This document shows positions 1 to 9,419 of a stretch of 64,000 nt of DNA, piece by piece. How positions within the stretch are numbered: the stretch's first letter is position 1; each line of letters starts with the position of its first letter. Both the position numbers and the translations under genes were made by a program. The notes beneath the pieces are model-generated. The model had not been told where the DNA came from. It searched no databases and saw only the letters and a list, made by a program, of their open reading frames with translations. This stretch comes from Type-B symbiont of Plautia stali (GTDB lineage: Bacteria > Pseudomonadota > Gammaproteobacteria > Enterobacterales > Enterobacteriaceae). The stretch is taken from the NCBI GenBank assembly GCA_001485295.1, contig BBOA01000010.1, positions 23,369 through 87,368 on the forward strand. Reading direction: 5' to 3'.

Positions 1-799
1 CTAGGCTGCTGTTGCCCAGCTGCTAAGCTCTCTTTTATCACCCGCTTCTCAGCGCCATGCTTCGCTGGGTCGAGTTTCCGTTAGGACCGCAGGTGCTCGA
101 AGGCCTGAACGTCGGCAGAATCGATTTAGTGGCTACCAGCGATGCGCTGCCGGCTTTTGCTCAGGCGGCAAAAGCCGATCTGGTTTATCTCGGCTACTCA
201 ACCGCTAATCCAAAAATAGAAGCGATCGTGGTTCCCGCTGCTTCTGTTATCCACAGCGTTAAAGATCTTAAAGGCAAACGTGTAGCCTTGAATAAAGGCT
301 CTGACGTTAACTATTTGCTGATTGCCGCGCTTGAAGAAGCGGGCCTGAGTTATCAGGATATCACGCCACTATATTTGCCGCCTGCTGACGCGTGCGCGGC
401 GTTTTAGAAAGGCACGGTGGACGCCTAGGTAATCTGGGATCACTATCTGGCTGAAGTGGAAGCCAGCACAGGCGCTCAGCAGGTGCGTAACGCTAAAGGG
501 CTGGTGCCGCATTACACGTTCTATCTGGCCAGCCACAAATTTGCAGACGGCGAACCGGATACGGCCAAAAAAGTGCTGGATGAGCTGGGAAAATTGAGTG
601 ACTGGGCGAACCATCATCAAGAAGTGTAGCTACTATTCTGGCGAAGTCCACTGGACTGGACGAAGCAATATGGCAAACCACGCTGACGCGACTGCCATAC
701 AGCGCTGACCGTACGTCGGGTAAGGTCTTTACCGAATAGCAAAAACTGGCCTACACTTTTTCTAAAGTAAAATTTTTGCTGGTTAAAATTGACGTTTGA
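1..799 (+). pseudogene. ssuA: SsuA-like sulfonate ABC binding protein, broken
   Basis: Remnant of a periplasmic aliphatic-sulfonate (taurine-type) binding protein. The stretch from 57 reads as the SsuA core, with GPQ-LEGLNVG, DLVYLGYS and YLPPADA motifs. It is interrupted by TAG at 405-407 (in the normal AAFQKG motif), TAG at 426-428 (a Trp codon in the VIWD motif) and TAG at 737-739, with at least one frame change near 600-645. The family C-terminus is still readable at 645-799. The N-terminus and signal peptide are lost or lie outside the window. No permease or ATPase partner is present here. The family call is firm; the exact 5' limit is not known. Confidence 0.85.
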
Positions 800-877
800 T
801 CGGCTGCCTAGTCCGCTGATAAAAAATGATTGCTCCTTCTTCATCTATAAAAAGTGCTCGCATTTTGAGGTACTGCT

Positions 878-1053
878 TGGCGATTTCACTTTTAATTTTT
901 ATTAAAAATTATTTTATTTCAATTTATTATACGTGAAATTTTCATGGAGAACATTTTAGGGTTAACGCGAATATTCCTCTATTATTCTCATTTTCCGACA
1001 AATAAGAAGTTAAACTAAATCTGCTGGCAAAGGTGAAAAAGTGGCGATTTCAG
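878..1053. promoter_or_regulatory. parS: Putative P1-type parS centromere
   Basis: Two arms sharing the 11-mer TGGCGATTTCA lie at 878-888 and 1042-1052. The right arm is preceded by AAGGTGAAA (1029-1037), the complement of a TTTCACC heptamer. In P1 and P7 parS, the heptamer ATTTCAC boxes and TCGCCA hexamer boxes flank an IHF-bending site just downstream of parB, which is the layout seen here. The AT-rich spacer contains TTTCAATTTATTA at 917-929, one mismatch from the IHF consensus. The motif matches are visible; ParB binding is inferred. Confidence 0.6.
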
Positions 1054-1129
1054 GCTGAAATTATTCTCAGAAAATGGCCATAAACAGGTAATTAAGCTTG
1101 AATAGAGCTGGCGAAAGTCTGAGAATATA

Positions 1130-1155
1130 AAAAAACCGGATAGCAAGCTATCCGG
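1130..1155 (-). terminator. Rho-independent terminator of parAB
   Basis: A perfect inverted repeat CCGGATAGC/GCTATCCGG (1136-1144 and 1147-1155) lies 9 bases beyond the parB stop. Read on the minus strand it is followed by a run of six T (1130-1135), the standard form for ending the leftward parA-parB transcript. Confidence 0.8.
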
Positions 1156-1164
1156 GTAGCTATC

Positions 1165-2139
1165 TTAGTGCTCGCCTAGAAAGTTACGCAATGTCTCGGC
1201 AATCACTCTGTCCAGCTCTTCCTGGAGTTCCTTAGACTGACGATTGAACTCGTAGCTAAACATACGGCCACGCTTTTTTTTACGGGCGAAACGGTCTTTG
1301 TCCGCAAAGGCCCACAGGTTCTCCGAAACGACTTTTTCTTTAGTAGGCGTCTCGATTAACGTCTGGCTACCGTTACGCACCAGTCGAAGAATATGGTTCT
1401 TGACCTCATCCTCAGCCAAACCTTCAAGCGCGCAGACGCTATCAACATCGATAGAGATGGTTTCAATCAGTCTATCGATCGATTGCCCTGTCTTAGTGAG
1501 TTTATCAGACACCATCAATAGCGCTTTGTAGTCGGGATACGTCAGTTCTGAATGGTTAGGGAACAACGAGATGAGTTCAGCCGGCACGCTGGCTGCCTGG
1601 AGGGCACGCGTCACTTTCGCTTGCGACAGCCCCTGATTTTTCGCTATCTCTTTTTGCGACAGGCCACCGTTTTTCAGCGACAGCAAACGAAACCCCACTT
1701 CACGCAGGTTATGTTCGCGCGCGGTCTGAAGATCCTGCGCCAGCTTACGCGCCTCTTCGGTGATAATGGCCGTTTCTGAAACCAGAATATCCAGTCCGGT
1801 TTTACAGTAGAGAGCCGCAGCACGTCGACGAGAACCGTCAAGGATCTCAATACGTCCGTCACGCTTAACGCCGATAGCCGGAAAAAACTGCTGAAGTTTA
1901 ATGGTGCGAATGATGTCGCAAAGGGAGTCGGGCGTCAGTCCAGCCTGGTCGCGTCCGTTGGTTTCCAGCACCACAAACGTTTTTTCTGCTAACTCTTTCG
2001 CCTCAATACGCTCCAGACGAAAAACGGCGCGCTTGCCAGTAGACAGAACAAAAGTTTGTGTTGGCGATTCTAATGACTCTTCAGAGTGAACAGGTGCCTG
2101 GCTGAAAGTTCTGCCGACGGTAATTCTTTTTGCACTCAT
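1165..2139 (-). CDS. parB: Plasmid partition protein ParB
   Basis: A 324-residue centromere-binding partition protein that loads on parS and stimulates ParA ATPase. Visible are a ParB/Srx nuclease-like segment with the conserved ILDGSRRRAAAL motif around residues 98-110, and a helix-turn-helix (SQKEIAKNQGLSQAKVTRAL, about 160-180). The basic C-terminal third would carry dimerisation and P1-type hexamer-box recognition. It sits 7 bases downstream of parA and ends just before a terminator and a parS-like site, so it is the second gene of a type Ia partition operon. The reading frame is intact with no sign of decay. Confidence 0.93.
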   Translation of the reverse strand: MSAKRITVGRTFSQAPVHSEESLESPTQTFVLSTGKRAVFRLERIEAKELAEKTFVVLETNGRDQAGLTPDSLCDIIRTIKLQQFFPAIGVKRDGRIEILDGSRRRAAALYCKTGLDILVSETAIITEEARKLAQDLQTAREHNLREVGFRLLSLKNGGLSQKEIAKNQGLSQAKVTRALQAASVPAELISLFPNHSELTYPDYKALLMVSDKLTKTGQSIDRLIETISIDVDSVCALEGLAEDEVKNHILRLVRNGSQTLIETPTKEKVVSENLWAFADKDRFARKKKRGRMFSYEFNRQSKELQEELDRVIAETLRNFLGEH

Positions 2140-2146
2140 AACGACC

Positions 2147-3346
2147 TTAGTTCAGGCGAATAAATTCAATACGGTCGAAAACCGCTTTCGCAAAATCTTG
2201 TGCGGCTGAACGCGCATTTTTCAATGCCTCGCTACTGCCGACATAGGTAGGAGCACTAGCCGAGATAACGGTGTCGAACGATTCCCCGCAGCGCTCAAAG
2301 CCATCTAGACGCGGCAGGATGGCATCCAGCATATCGCCGCCGAAGATCTCTTTGGCCAAGCTGTGACACAGCTTATGGTCTGCTTTATTCAAGAGCTTCG
2401 ACATAAAACCAATATTGCCCTGCAGACGGCAGGCCGCACCCGACTGCTCAATAATGTCGATCAGTTCCGGCAGGCGGGTTAGATACTTGAGGGTGGAATG
2501 AAAATCGACCTGTGCCGGCGGAACGGGCGTCATCAGTAAATCAGAAGCGGCAATGGCATTTTTCAAAAACGCATCGAGGTGCGGGCCGCTGTCGATAAAG
2601 ATAAAGTCATAATCTTTTTTCAGCTTAGCGATGACGTTGTCATAGAGTACGGCGTGTACATTCTGACCAGCCAGATGATCCGCGCACAGTTCATCCCATC
2701 GGGATGCGATGAAGGCATCGTCAATTGACGCGGGAAGCACATCTACGCCGGGAATAATGGAGGGCACGATAAACTCCTCTAGCAACTCTTCCCGTATGAC
2801 ATTTTGCAACATTGCTTGGGCGGTTGTCGCCTCGACAAGTCCAACAGAACGTTCATGATTGAGAAACATGGTAGCGGAGGACTGGGGATCGAGATCGATA
2901 ACCAAGATGCGTAAATCTTCAAAAAGCAGATGAGGATGCGCACGCAATGCATGGGCCAGAGAAACTGTCGAAACCGTTTTTGACACGCCGCCTTTCAGAT
3001 TGCCGACAAAAATCGTATAGGCCTCAGAATGACGGTCGCGATATTTAGGCACGCCGCGATGATGATAAATATCAATGATATTCTCAATCGACATCGAATA
3101 CTTAGTCGAACTGCCTGCTGCGCGTTTGTCGAACTGGTAGCCGCCCTCTTCCATCTCATTAACGGCATAGTCAACGCTGGCGCGCGTCAGTTTTGGCAGC
3201 TTTGCCAGCGCGGCTTTGGCGTAGACTTGGTAGAAAGTGTTTTCATGCAGCTCTTCTTTCTGCGCCTGAATCTGTTCAGTCAGGCTCAACAGCATTCTCT
3301 CGGACCGCTGAGCGACTTTGAGAACCTGCTTTTCATCATTAGCCAT
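2147..3346 (-). CDS. parA: Plasmid partition ATPase ParA (type Ia)
   Basis: A 399-residue Walker-type partition ATPase. About 110 N-terminal residues hold the DNA-binding domain that lets type Ia ParA proteins repress their own promoter. Then come the deviant Walker A motif KGGVSKT (about 118-124), Walker A' (VIDLDPQSSAT) and Walker B (FIFIDSGPHLD). The start at 3346 is chosen because GGAG lies six bases upstream; an in-frame ATG at 3361 has no such site. A near-palindrome at 3364-3391 in the leader is a likely ParA operator. The gene is intact, as expected for a function needed to keep a low-copy plasmid. Confidence 0.93.
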   Translation of the reverse strand: MANDEKQVLKVAQRSERMLLSLTEQIQAQKEELHENTFYQVYAKAALAKLPKLTRASVDYAVNEMEEGGYQFDKRAAGSSTKYSMSIENIIDIYHHRGVPKYRDRHSEAYTIFVGNLKGGVSKTVSTVSLAHALRAHPHLLFEDLRILVIDLDPQSSATMFLNHERSVGLVEATTAQAMLQNVIREELLEEFIVPSIIPGVDVLPASIDDAFIASRWDELCADHLAGQNVHAVLYDNVIAKLKKDYDFIFIDSGPHLDAFLKNAIAASDLLMTPVPPAQVDFHSTLKYLTRLPELIDIIEQSGAACRLQGNIGFMSKLLNKADHKLCHSLAKEIFGGDMLDAILPRLDGFERCGESFDTVISASAPTYVGSSEALKNARSAAQDFAKAVFDRIEFIRLN

Positions 3347-3363
3347 ACTTGCTCCGCACATGT

Positions 3364-3391
3364 AGGGTTTATGACTTTATACATAAATCCT
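3364..3391 (-). promoter_or_regulatory. parAB operator palindrome
   Basis: AGGGTTTATG (3364-3373) and CATAAATCCT (3382-3391) form an inverted repeat matching at 9 of 10 positions with an 8-base spacer. It lies 18 bases upstream of the parA start, overlapping the AT-rich promoter region. P1-type ParA represses its promoter through such a site; that role here is inferred from position. Confidence 0.55.
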
Positions 3392-3474
3392 GCATATCGG
3401 GCAAGAAAATACCTTTTACACCAAAACGGATGGCATTTCCGAAATAGCTGACATGATAATGGGTTGTTAGTAGT

Positions 3475-3916
3475 GTTCACTGTAATCAGTAAGCAATAAC
3501 ACGACAAGGCCGGCTCCCTTAGCCACTGTAATCTGCACTTTGTTCACTGTGGTCAGTGAAAATGCATCGCTTAGCGCCAAGTATCTCTCTATTTTGCCAG
3601 TTTCACCTTTGTCGCCCACTGCCAGTATTCACTGTAATTAGTGCCGCTAGCTACAAATTGCTGTAATAACAACTATATTCACTATAAACAGCAGTCAAAA
3701 GCCATCGGTCAGATAAAGATTCACTGTAGTCAGCAGAAGGGACAAATATCCACTGTAATCAGCAGTCGCTGACCTGAAAATAGCGAAGATTTGGACTTAA
3801 AAAAGGAGAAGTAAAGCATTCACTGTAATCAGTACAGGCTGATTCGGCAGTCAGAGAGCCATAATGAAAACGATTATGGTTCAATAATTTAATATACATC
3901 GTTCACTGTAATCAGT
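3475..3916 (+). repeat. Direct iterons downstream of repA
   Basis: Eight 16-base direct copies of a TTCACTGTAATCAGT-type motif start at 3475, 3542, 3627, 3677, 3719, 3748, 3818 and 3901, with a partial copy at 3521. Variation is mainly in the central AATC and the last base. Spacing is irregular, 29 to 85 bases. These match the inverted copies at 4047-4081 and the block upstream of repA, so they are RepA-binding iterons; the downstream set most likely acts in copy-number control and incompatibility. Confidence 0.88.
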
Positions 3917-4046
3917 GTAGATCGCACCAAATGGAACGCAAAAAGAGGACCAACTAAGTAAGCGCTCATTTTACAATAAATAATTGTATTTCAAATACTT
4001 ATAGTAAGGCAAAGCAATAGTTTACCTGCAAAGATGGACAGGCGTA

Positions 4047-4081
4047 ACTGATTACAGTGAATGTTGCTCATTACAGTGAAC
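4047..4081 (-). repeat. Inverted pair of iterons
   Basis: Two copies of the iteron in the opposite orientation (ACTGATTACAGTGAAT at 4047-4062 and a shorter ATTACAGTGAAC at about 4070-4081) lie between the direct array and the repA stop at 4134. They have the orientation of the block upstream of repA. Confidence 0.8.
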
Positions 4082-4133
4082 GTTAGTTAGGCCTGAATAC
4101 AGTCAATCAAATAGGTAGAGTAGCTGCCACCTG

Positions 4134-5063
4134 TTACTCATCAAAATCGATTTTGTCGAGAGAATCGATGTTTTCCAGATTGCCGATACCATCCAGTTTT
4201 GGCATGCGGTTATGGATAATAAAGAAAACCGAACGTCCGCGTTTGACTTCAGAGTAATCCAGATAACCAATCTCTTTGAGCTGCTCCATCGCACGCCGAA
4301 CGACATGGTTTTGCGTCGTGGTTTTCGACCCCAGATTCAGACGCATCCGCAAACGAGCCAGCGATATAGGCGCAGGATTGGTAGGCAAACTTTCTAGGAA
4401 AGTATAAAGCGCCTGCGCAGACTCTTTGCGCTTGAGTCGGGATATGGCGCGCAGCTGTAACAACACCTTATGGTCGAAGTTATAGAGTTCAAACAGTTTG
4501 GGATCGGCCTGAATGCGCACCACATCCTTTTCTCGATCGTAGTAAGCAGACTGCACAAGGTGTGTATGGTATGCCTTGCCGTTGCCTTCAAAAGAGAGCG
4601 TGTTAGTCGCAATACGGCACAGCGACGCATCCAGCCTTTTACGCAGGGCTGCCGACGAGTTAGCGGAAGGAATGCCGCACATCTTGACGAAGTCGATAAA
4701 GGGCAGGGTGACCGTATCGTCTTTGGTGGGATAACGGGAAAATGACTGAATGATCCCGGCCCAAGTTTTGAAATCGTTATCCATATCCAGCCTTGCGCCG
4801 GTGATGGTAATCTTCTCGTACCCTTCTGCCTTAACCAGCGAAAGGTTTTTTAGCTCTTTGGTCGCGTCCGTCGAGGCCATCGCACCTGACTTACCGCGCG
4901 CTGTCGATTTGAGTGTCGGTACAAACAGTCCTAGACGCATTAAAGCGACCGGCTGAACAGTATTGTTCTTGTTGGGGTAAAGCTGAATAACTTCGCCACT
5001 ATTCTTGGTCACCGACAGAAAAGGTTCAAGCAACGCTTTGTTTTCACTCTCTTTATCTGCCAT
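4134..5063 (-). CDS. repA: RepFIB-type replication initiator RepA
   Basis: A 309-residue iteron-binding initiator of the Rep_3 superfamily, closest by recognisable motifs to RepFIB-like RepA proteins ([15 protein letters not shown] near residue 40; two winged-helix halves, the second with the [20 protein letters not shown] segment around 235-255). It should bind the flanking TTCACTGTAATCAGT iterons and open the adjacent origin. ATG at 5063 begins MADKES; the iterons at 5106-5204 overlap the likely promoter, implying autorepression. The gene is intact. It defines the main replicon of this molecule. Confidence 0.9.
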   Translation of the reverse strand: MADKESENKALLEPFLSVTKNSGEVIQLYPNKNNTVQPVALMRLGLFVPTLKSTARGKSGAMASTDATKELKNLSLVKAEGYEKITITGARLDMDNDFKTWAGIIQSFSRYPTKDDTVTLPFIDFVKMCGIPSANSSAALRKRLDASLCRIATNTLSFEGNGKAYHTHLVQSAYYDREKDVVRIQADPKLFELYNFDHKVLLQLRAISRLKRKESAQALYTFLESLPTNPAPISLARLRMRLNLGSKTTTQNHVVRRAMEQLKEIGYLDYSEVKRGRSVFFIIHNRMPKLDGIGNLENIDSLDKIDFDE

Positions 5064-5105
5064 GGCATTAGATCTTCATTCTGTAGATGAAAAGGATCGT
5101 TTTCT

Positions 5106-5204
5106 GACTACAGTGAACACTATCACTGTTTATAGTGAACATTCTACTGTGTATAGTGAATAAAGTACTGATTATAGTGAATTCTTTACTAATTATAGTG
5201 AACG
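5106..5204 (-). repeat. 21-bp-phased iterons upstream of repA
   Basis: Five copies of the iteron (TATAGTGAA core, inverted relative to the 3475-3916 set) lie at about 5106, 5126, 5147, 5168 and 5189. The spacing is about 21 bases, two helical turns, so bound RepA monomers would line up on one face of the DNA. They adjoin the GATC-rich repeats and the DnaA box and are the likely origin iterons. Confidence 0.85.
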
Positions 5205-5250
5205 CGATAACCTTCTCAGCCTTTGCGGGGTGCGGCCTGCGACGATCGGG

Positions 5251-5322
5251 GATCTCTTTTAGATCTCTTTTAGATCTCTTTTAGATCTTTTATTAGGATC
5301 TTCTCACTGTATATGTGGATAA
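5251..5322. other. oriV: Origin core: GATC repeats and DnaA box
   Basis: Three tandem copies of the 11-mer GATCTCTTTTA (5251, 5262, 5273) and a degenerate fourth (5284) form a Dam-site-rich, easily melted block. Next is TGTGGATAA at 5314-5322, a perfect DnaA box in reverse orientation. With the phased iterons at 5106-5204 this is the usual architecture of an iteron-plasmid origin (iterons, 13-mer-like melting repeats, DnaA box). Function is inferred from this layout. Confidence 0.75.
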
Positions 5323-5476
5323 CGCTCGAAGTCGGGTTATTTTTCTCAATCAATACGTCTGTATCGCCGCTTTTATTCAATCAGTCACCGCTTACAATAC
5401 GAAAATAACTTACTCACTATTATTCATTTTCATTACGGACACCAAAGCGGTGGGTAAACGCATATTGAGAGGCACT

Positions 5477-5815
5477 ATGATCGATTACGCTCTTTCAAAG
5501 AATCCCGTTAATGGCGAAATTCTGGCGCAATACCCGATGTAATCGCTGCCTAAACTGGATAACGTGCTGGCCGATGCCAACCTGGATTAAGCAGTAAAAT
5601 CTGCTATATATAATCGGACGTTATCAGAACACTGGACAAATCTACATGGCCGCCAAACATTTGCAGAGGAATTCGAAGCGCGCTTTAGCACGGCGGTGCA
5701 AGCATTAACCATGGACGCTTCGCTGGATGAGAAAAATCTTCTCGGTCCGATGGCACGTTCGATATTATTTCCCGTACGGAATAGCGCCTGCTCAGCTACC
5801 GGTAAAGGATTGTGA
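5477..5815 (+). pseudogene. Succinate-semialdehyde-type aldehyde dehydrogenase, remnant
   Basis: Starts as an NAD-dependent aldehyde dehydrogenase of the succinate-semialdehyde group (IDYALSKNPVNGEILAQYP). It hits TAA at about 5540, then continues in decayed pieces that include a late-family segment (FAEEFEARF, LDEKNLLGPMAR). Most of the roughly 460-residue protein, including the catalytic cysteine region, is gone by internal deletion. It is clearly non-functional. Confidence 0.75.
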
Positions 5816-5816
5816 C

Positions 5817-5940
5817 ATGACAACGCCTTTGAATATCGGCTTACTGCTGTTTCCTGACATGACGCAGCTGGACATAACGAGCCCCTTTGAAGCTTTGAAG
5901 GATTCGCCCGCACGCCAAGCGTGACCTGCCATCTAGTGTG
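5817..5940 (+). pseudogene. DJ-1/PfpI family protein, 5' fragment
   Basis: ATG at 5817 opens a start typical of DJ-1/PfpI proteins of the isonitrile-hydratase type (NIGLLLFPDMTQLDITSPFE). The frame stops after about 36 residues (TGA near 5922) and nothing recognisable of the remaining ~190 residues follows. The nucleophile-elbow cysteine is not present. Confidence 0.65.
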
Positions 5941-6540
5941 AGAAACGCCGCAGTCCGCCACGCCTGCGCAGGTGAACGCCTGCCCGCGCACAAATGGCGG
6001 ATTTTATCGCCTTTCGCTGTCGCGCAACAGAAATAGCGGCGCAAAAACTAAACTCCCTTGTAAAACGCAAAATGCGTCGTCTTGCCATACCGGCAGGACG
6101 ATTTCAACATCGATAAAAAAGCGATATCTATTCCTCTTTTACTATCCACTTAAATGCATGAACCTTTCATGGATATTCAGCATAGAAAATTCCGAGCACC
6201 ATGAATATGCGCCAACAAGGCGAAACTCTTGTTTTTAACAAAATTATCAACCACGTAAAAAGTAAACCAACCCATAGCGCTGGCAGCAGAAATCGCGGAA
6301 AAAACGAAGATTAACACTTTGATTATCAATTTTTTTTAAAAAATACACTCAACCATAACGGATGCGTAAAAAATCCCCCACAGCGTCATTGAAATAAAAC
6401 CAAGAAAATATGACCTGAATAAGGATCGGTTTATTTAACTTATCGCACTATGCTATCCCATTTATTTGAGGGACGTCAATTTCCGTTTCCTGCTCGGGGT
6501 AAAAAAATGAATAACAACCGCAAGGCATTGTAAAATGCCA
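5940..6540. other. Non-coding decayed stretch
   Basis: No credible gene is seen. Short open frames here have no recognisable family and no ribosome-binding sites, and the DNA is AT-rich from 6230 to 6540. It probably represents eroded former genes between the DJ-1 fragment and the P-type ATPase. Confidence 0.5.
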
Positions 6541-6542
6541 CT

Positions 6543-7760
6543 TTAAAAGCTCGGCCGTGTTATCAGCGTCACTCGACGAGGCTTTCACGGCGTTGCAGAG
6601 CTCGCCGCAGGGACTTTCTGCCGCCGAGGTGCAAGCGCGCTTGGTGAAAAATGGCCCTAATACGCTACCGCAAAAGAAAAACGCAGTGGGCTTGGCTAAA
6701 ATTTTTAGCCCACTTTAAGATATGCTAATCTTATATCCTGCTGGCGGCGGCGGTGATCCACCACAGCGATGGGCCACTGGGTCGATACTTTCGTCCTTCT
6801 CGGCAAGGCATAAAAAATATGCTGTCGAACAAAGCGGTGGTGGTGCGCGACGGCGAGATCGCTACGCTGCTGGGAGAGGCGACCTTCACCGGGGACATGG
6901 TGATGCTGCGGCCCGGCGATTGCATTCCGGCGGATCTATGTCTGTTCGAGGTGCATAACCTGTGCGTGGAAGAGGCCATTTTGACCGAGGAATCCACTGT
7001 GGTCTCGAAGAAAAGCGACGCGCTAAAAGGCGAAAAATCGCTGGGCGATCAGACTCAATCTGGCCTATTCCGGTACTACCGTGAGTTCGGGTACCGCGTC
7101 AGGCGTGGTCATGGCCACCGGCGGCGACACCGAGCTGGGGCATATCAACGCCATGATGAGCCATATGGCCGGCCTCTTTGTATTCGGCTATCTGCTGCAC
7201 GACATTCCGCTGGCTTCGCTGGCGCGGTCGCGACGGTGCCGGAAGGCTTATCCGCCATAATCTCCATTATTCTATCGCTAGGCGGCAGTCGATGACGCGA
7301 AAACACGCCATTATCTGCAAGCTGCCGACGGTCGAAACCTTAAGCGCGATGTCGGTCATCTGCTCCGACAAAACCGGCACGTTCATCATGAACGAAATGA
7401 CGGTGAAGGCAGTGGTGTTGGCGGAAAGCCAGTGGCGCGTCAGCGGCGACAGCTATGAGGCGAAAGGCGAGCTGCAGGCAGAGTGCTCCCTGAGCGGGCT
7501 GGCCGCTGCGCAGGATCCGGTGATGATACGCTTTCTCGCCGCCATCAATATCTGCAATGAAAGCCAGCTTCAGCAAATCGCTAGCGGCGCTGCGCCGCTA
7601 GATCGCGCTTACTGGGACGCCGCTATCACCCGCTACGCCAGCGAAGGACTGTGCACCGTGTCGGCGGTGTGGAAGCGGGTGCTTCAGGCGATCGCTTCGC
7701 TGGATCATGAGGATCTGTGGCAGGAGATGGTGCTGCTGGGCCCCGCCTGCATGATGAAGC
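6543..7760 (+). pseudogene. P-type cation-transporting ATPase, fragments
   Basis: Pieces of a P-type cation pump (calcium/magnesium-type P2/P3 class) in shifting frames. They are an N-terminal cation-ATPase segment (LSAAEVQARLVKNGPNTLP), the actuator domain with the TEES loop (near 6985, where TGES is usual), a fragment VPEGLSAIISIILSLG from the ion-binding helix, and the phosphorylation motif DKTGT (7367-7381). Stretches between these are missing and at least four frame changes are needed. Real pumps are about 900 residues; under half is left. The 3' end runs directly into an unrelated cupin. Confidence 0.85.
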
Positions 7761-8000
7761 GGAGGGTTTCGCTGAACTGGGTCGTCATCGAACGCGAGCC
7801 GCACGGCGCGCTGGAGCAACATCGTCACCCTTTTGAAGACAAAACGCTGGTACTGAGCGGCGAATTGACTATTCGCACTGACGCTAGCGAGCAGCGCTAC
7901 CAGCAGGGCGACGTCTTTCACCTCGCGCTGAATCAGCCGCACTCCGAACGCTTTGGCGCTGCCGGGGCTCAGCTAGGCAAAGGATTTCGGCACCCTGAAG
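7760..8000 (+). pseudogene. Cupin-domain protein, truncated at both ends
   Basis: A metal-binding cupin core is readable (histidines in EQHRHPFED, then QQGDVFHLALNQPHSE). It is fused in frame to the P-type ATPase remnant upstream and to an amino-acid-binding protein downstream, so it is the middle piece of a deletion chimera. No independent start or ribosome-binding site is visible. Confidence 0.65.
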
Positions 8001-8585
8001 TTCGCTACCGAGGGCAGCTATTCTATTTTTAACCAGACCACGCCGAACGGCAAAATCGTCGGCTATGAGCGAGACATCGTGGCTAAGCTGGTGAAACGCG
8101 TCGGCTTCAAATATGAAATCAGCGCTTAGAAGTGGTCAGGCATGATCCCCGGCCTAACCGACGGCAAATATGACGCCGTGATCGACGCGGTAATGGTGAC
8201 ACCGAAGCGCGCCGAGGCGATCGATTTTACCCAGTAGTACACTGTCAGCATTTCCAGCTTCGCAATGGCTAAAAGCTCGCCTTGGCGACGCTGCTTGGCA
8301 CCGTCGTGACCGCCGGTGACGTGGCGGGCAAGCAGAAAGCGATCGACGAGCTGAAAACCACCTTTAAAGGCAAAACTATCGCGGTGCAGGGCGCTAGGAT
8401 TCAGATAGATTTCCTGCAGAAATATCTAGGCGACGTTGTGATCACCCGCACCTATCAGGCACTTTTGCCGATCTGATGAACGGTCGCGTGGATGCGGTGA
8501 TGGACTCTCGCACCAACTTCAACGCCTTTGTGAAGAAACACGCAAACGTCACCAGCAGCAGCGGTTATAGCTTTAGCGGCGGCGT
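7975..8585 (+). pseudogene. Polar amino acid ABC binding protein, broken
   Basis: Family 3 solute-binding protein (lysine/arginine/ornithine/histidine type). Recognisable are a start of mature protein (LKFATEGSYSIFNQT), the GYERDIVAKL motif, SGMIPGLTDGKYDAVI and TPKRAEAIDFT. It carries TAG at about 8128 and 8236 and frame changes around 8270 and 8470. The signal peptide is replaced by the cupin fusion. At about 8580 it runs into permease sequence. Confidence 0.8.
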
Positions 8586-8850
8586 GCTAGCGCTTATCCT
8601 CAACGACGCGGCCTATACCTCGGAGATCCTGCGCGGCGTATTCGTCAGGCGTTGCCCGCCTACAGCAACGAGATGATATTAATGATTAAATCGACCTCGC
8701 TGGTCAGCACTATTAGCCTGATGGAGATGACCGGCATCGCCGATTCGATTGTTTCCTCGACCTTTCGCGCGCTGGAGGTGTTTCTCAGTGCGGCGGTGAT
8801 CTATCTCTTGCTCAGGATGCTGGTGAGCAAAGGCGTCTCCATTCAGAGAT
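8580..8850 (+). pseudogene. Amino acid ABC permease, C-terminal fragment
   Basis: A HisM/GlnP-like permease tail: the EAA-type region (LNDAAYTSEILRGVF), then QALPAYSNEMI and a final membrane helix (FLSAAVIYLLL). The N-terminal half is missing, and a frame change near 8655 splits the remainder. It follows the binding-protein remnant and precedes the ATPase remnant, the normal order of a polar amino acid operon. Confidence 0.75.
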
Positions 8851-9410
8851 TGGCGCCAGCGGCTCGGGCAAAAGTACGCAGCAGCGCTGTATTCCGTTTC
8901 TCGAAGTGCCGCCGGGCGGGGTGTTATCGCCGTAGGCGAAAACAGCGTATTAAGCTGATGCAGTTGCAGCTCGGCTTTGTGTTCAAGAGTTTTACCTTGT
9001 GGCCCCATAAAACCGTGTTACAGAACATCATTGAGGCGCCGGTGCACGTACAGAAGCGGAACCTCAAATAGGCGACGGAAGAGGCCGCGAGGCACTGCTG
9101 TAAAGGTAAGGCTGCGAAGCGCGACGCCTAGCCTTTGCAGCTGTCGGGGCAGCAGCAGCGGGTGTCGATCGCGCGCGCTGGCGCAGCAGCCAAGCTATTC
9201 TGTTCGGTGAACCTACTTCAGCGCTCGACCCTGAACTGGTCGGCAAGGTGCTGCGCGTCATTCGCGGGCTGGCGGAAGAGGGGCGCACCATGATTATCGT
9301 GACGCACGAGATGGGCTTCGAGCGCGACGGAGCAAGTGTTTCTCGATCCGGTTTCGCACCGCTGCCAAACATTTGTGAACAGTCACTATCAACGTAACGC
9401 GGGCTAGATG
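8850..9410 (+). pseudogene. Amino acid ABC ATPase, broken
   Basis: Remains of a HisP/GlnQ-type ATPase: a glycine-rich piece near 8855-8875 (GASGSGKST-like, out of frame), the Q-loop region LGFVFKSFTLWPHKTVLQNI, an [17 protein letters not shown] signature (9137-9180) and the THEMGF switch region near 9302. It has TAG at about 9069 and several small deletions. Together with the two preceding remnants it shows that a complete amino acid importer has been lost. Confidence 0.8.
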
Positions 9411-9419
9411 CAGCTAGCC

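Noticed and set aside
3475..3916. CRISPR array
   Set aside because: The repeats are 16 bases with irregular spacing, lie next to repA, and recur inverted around the gene; there are no cas genes. They are iterons.
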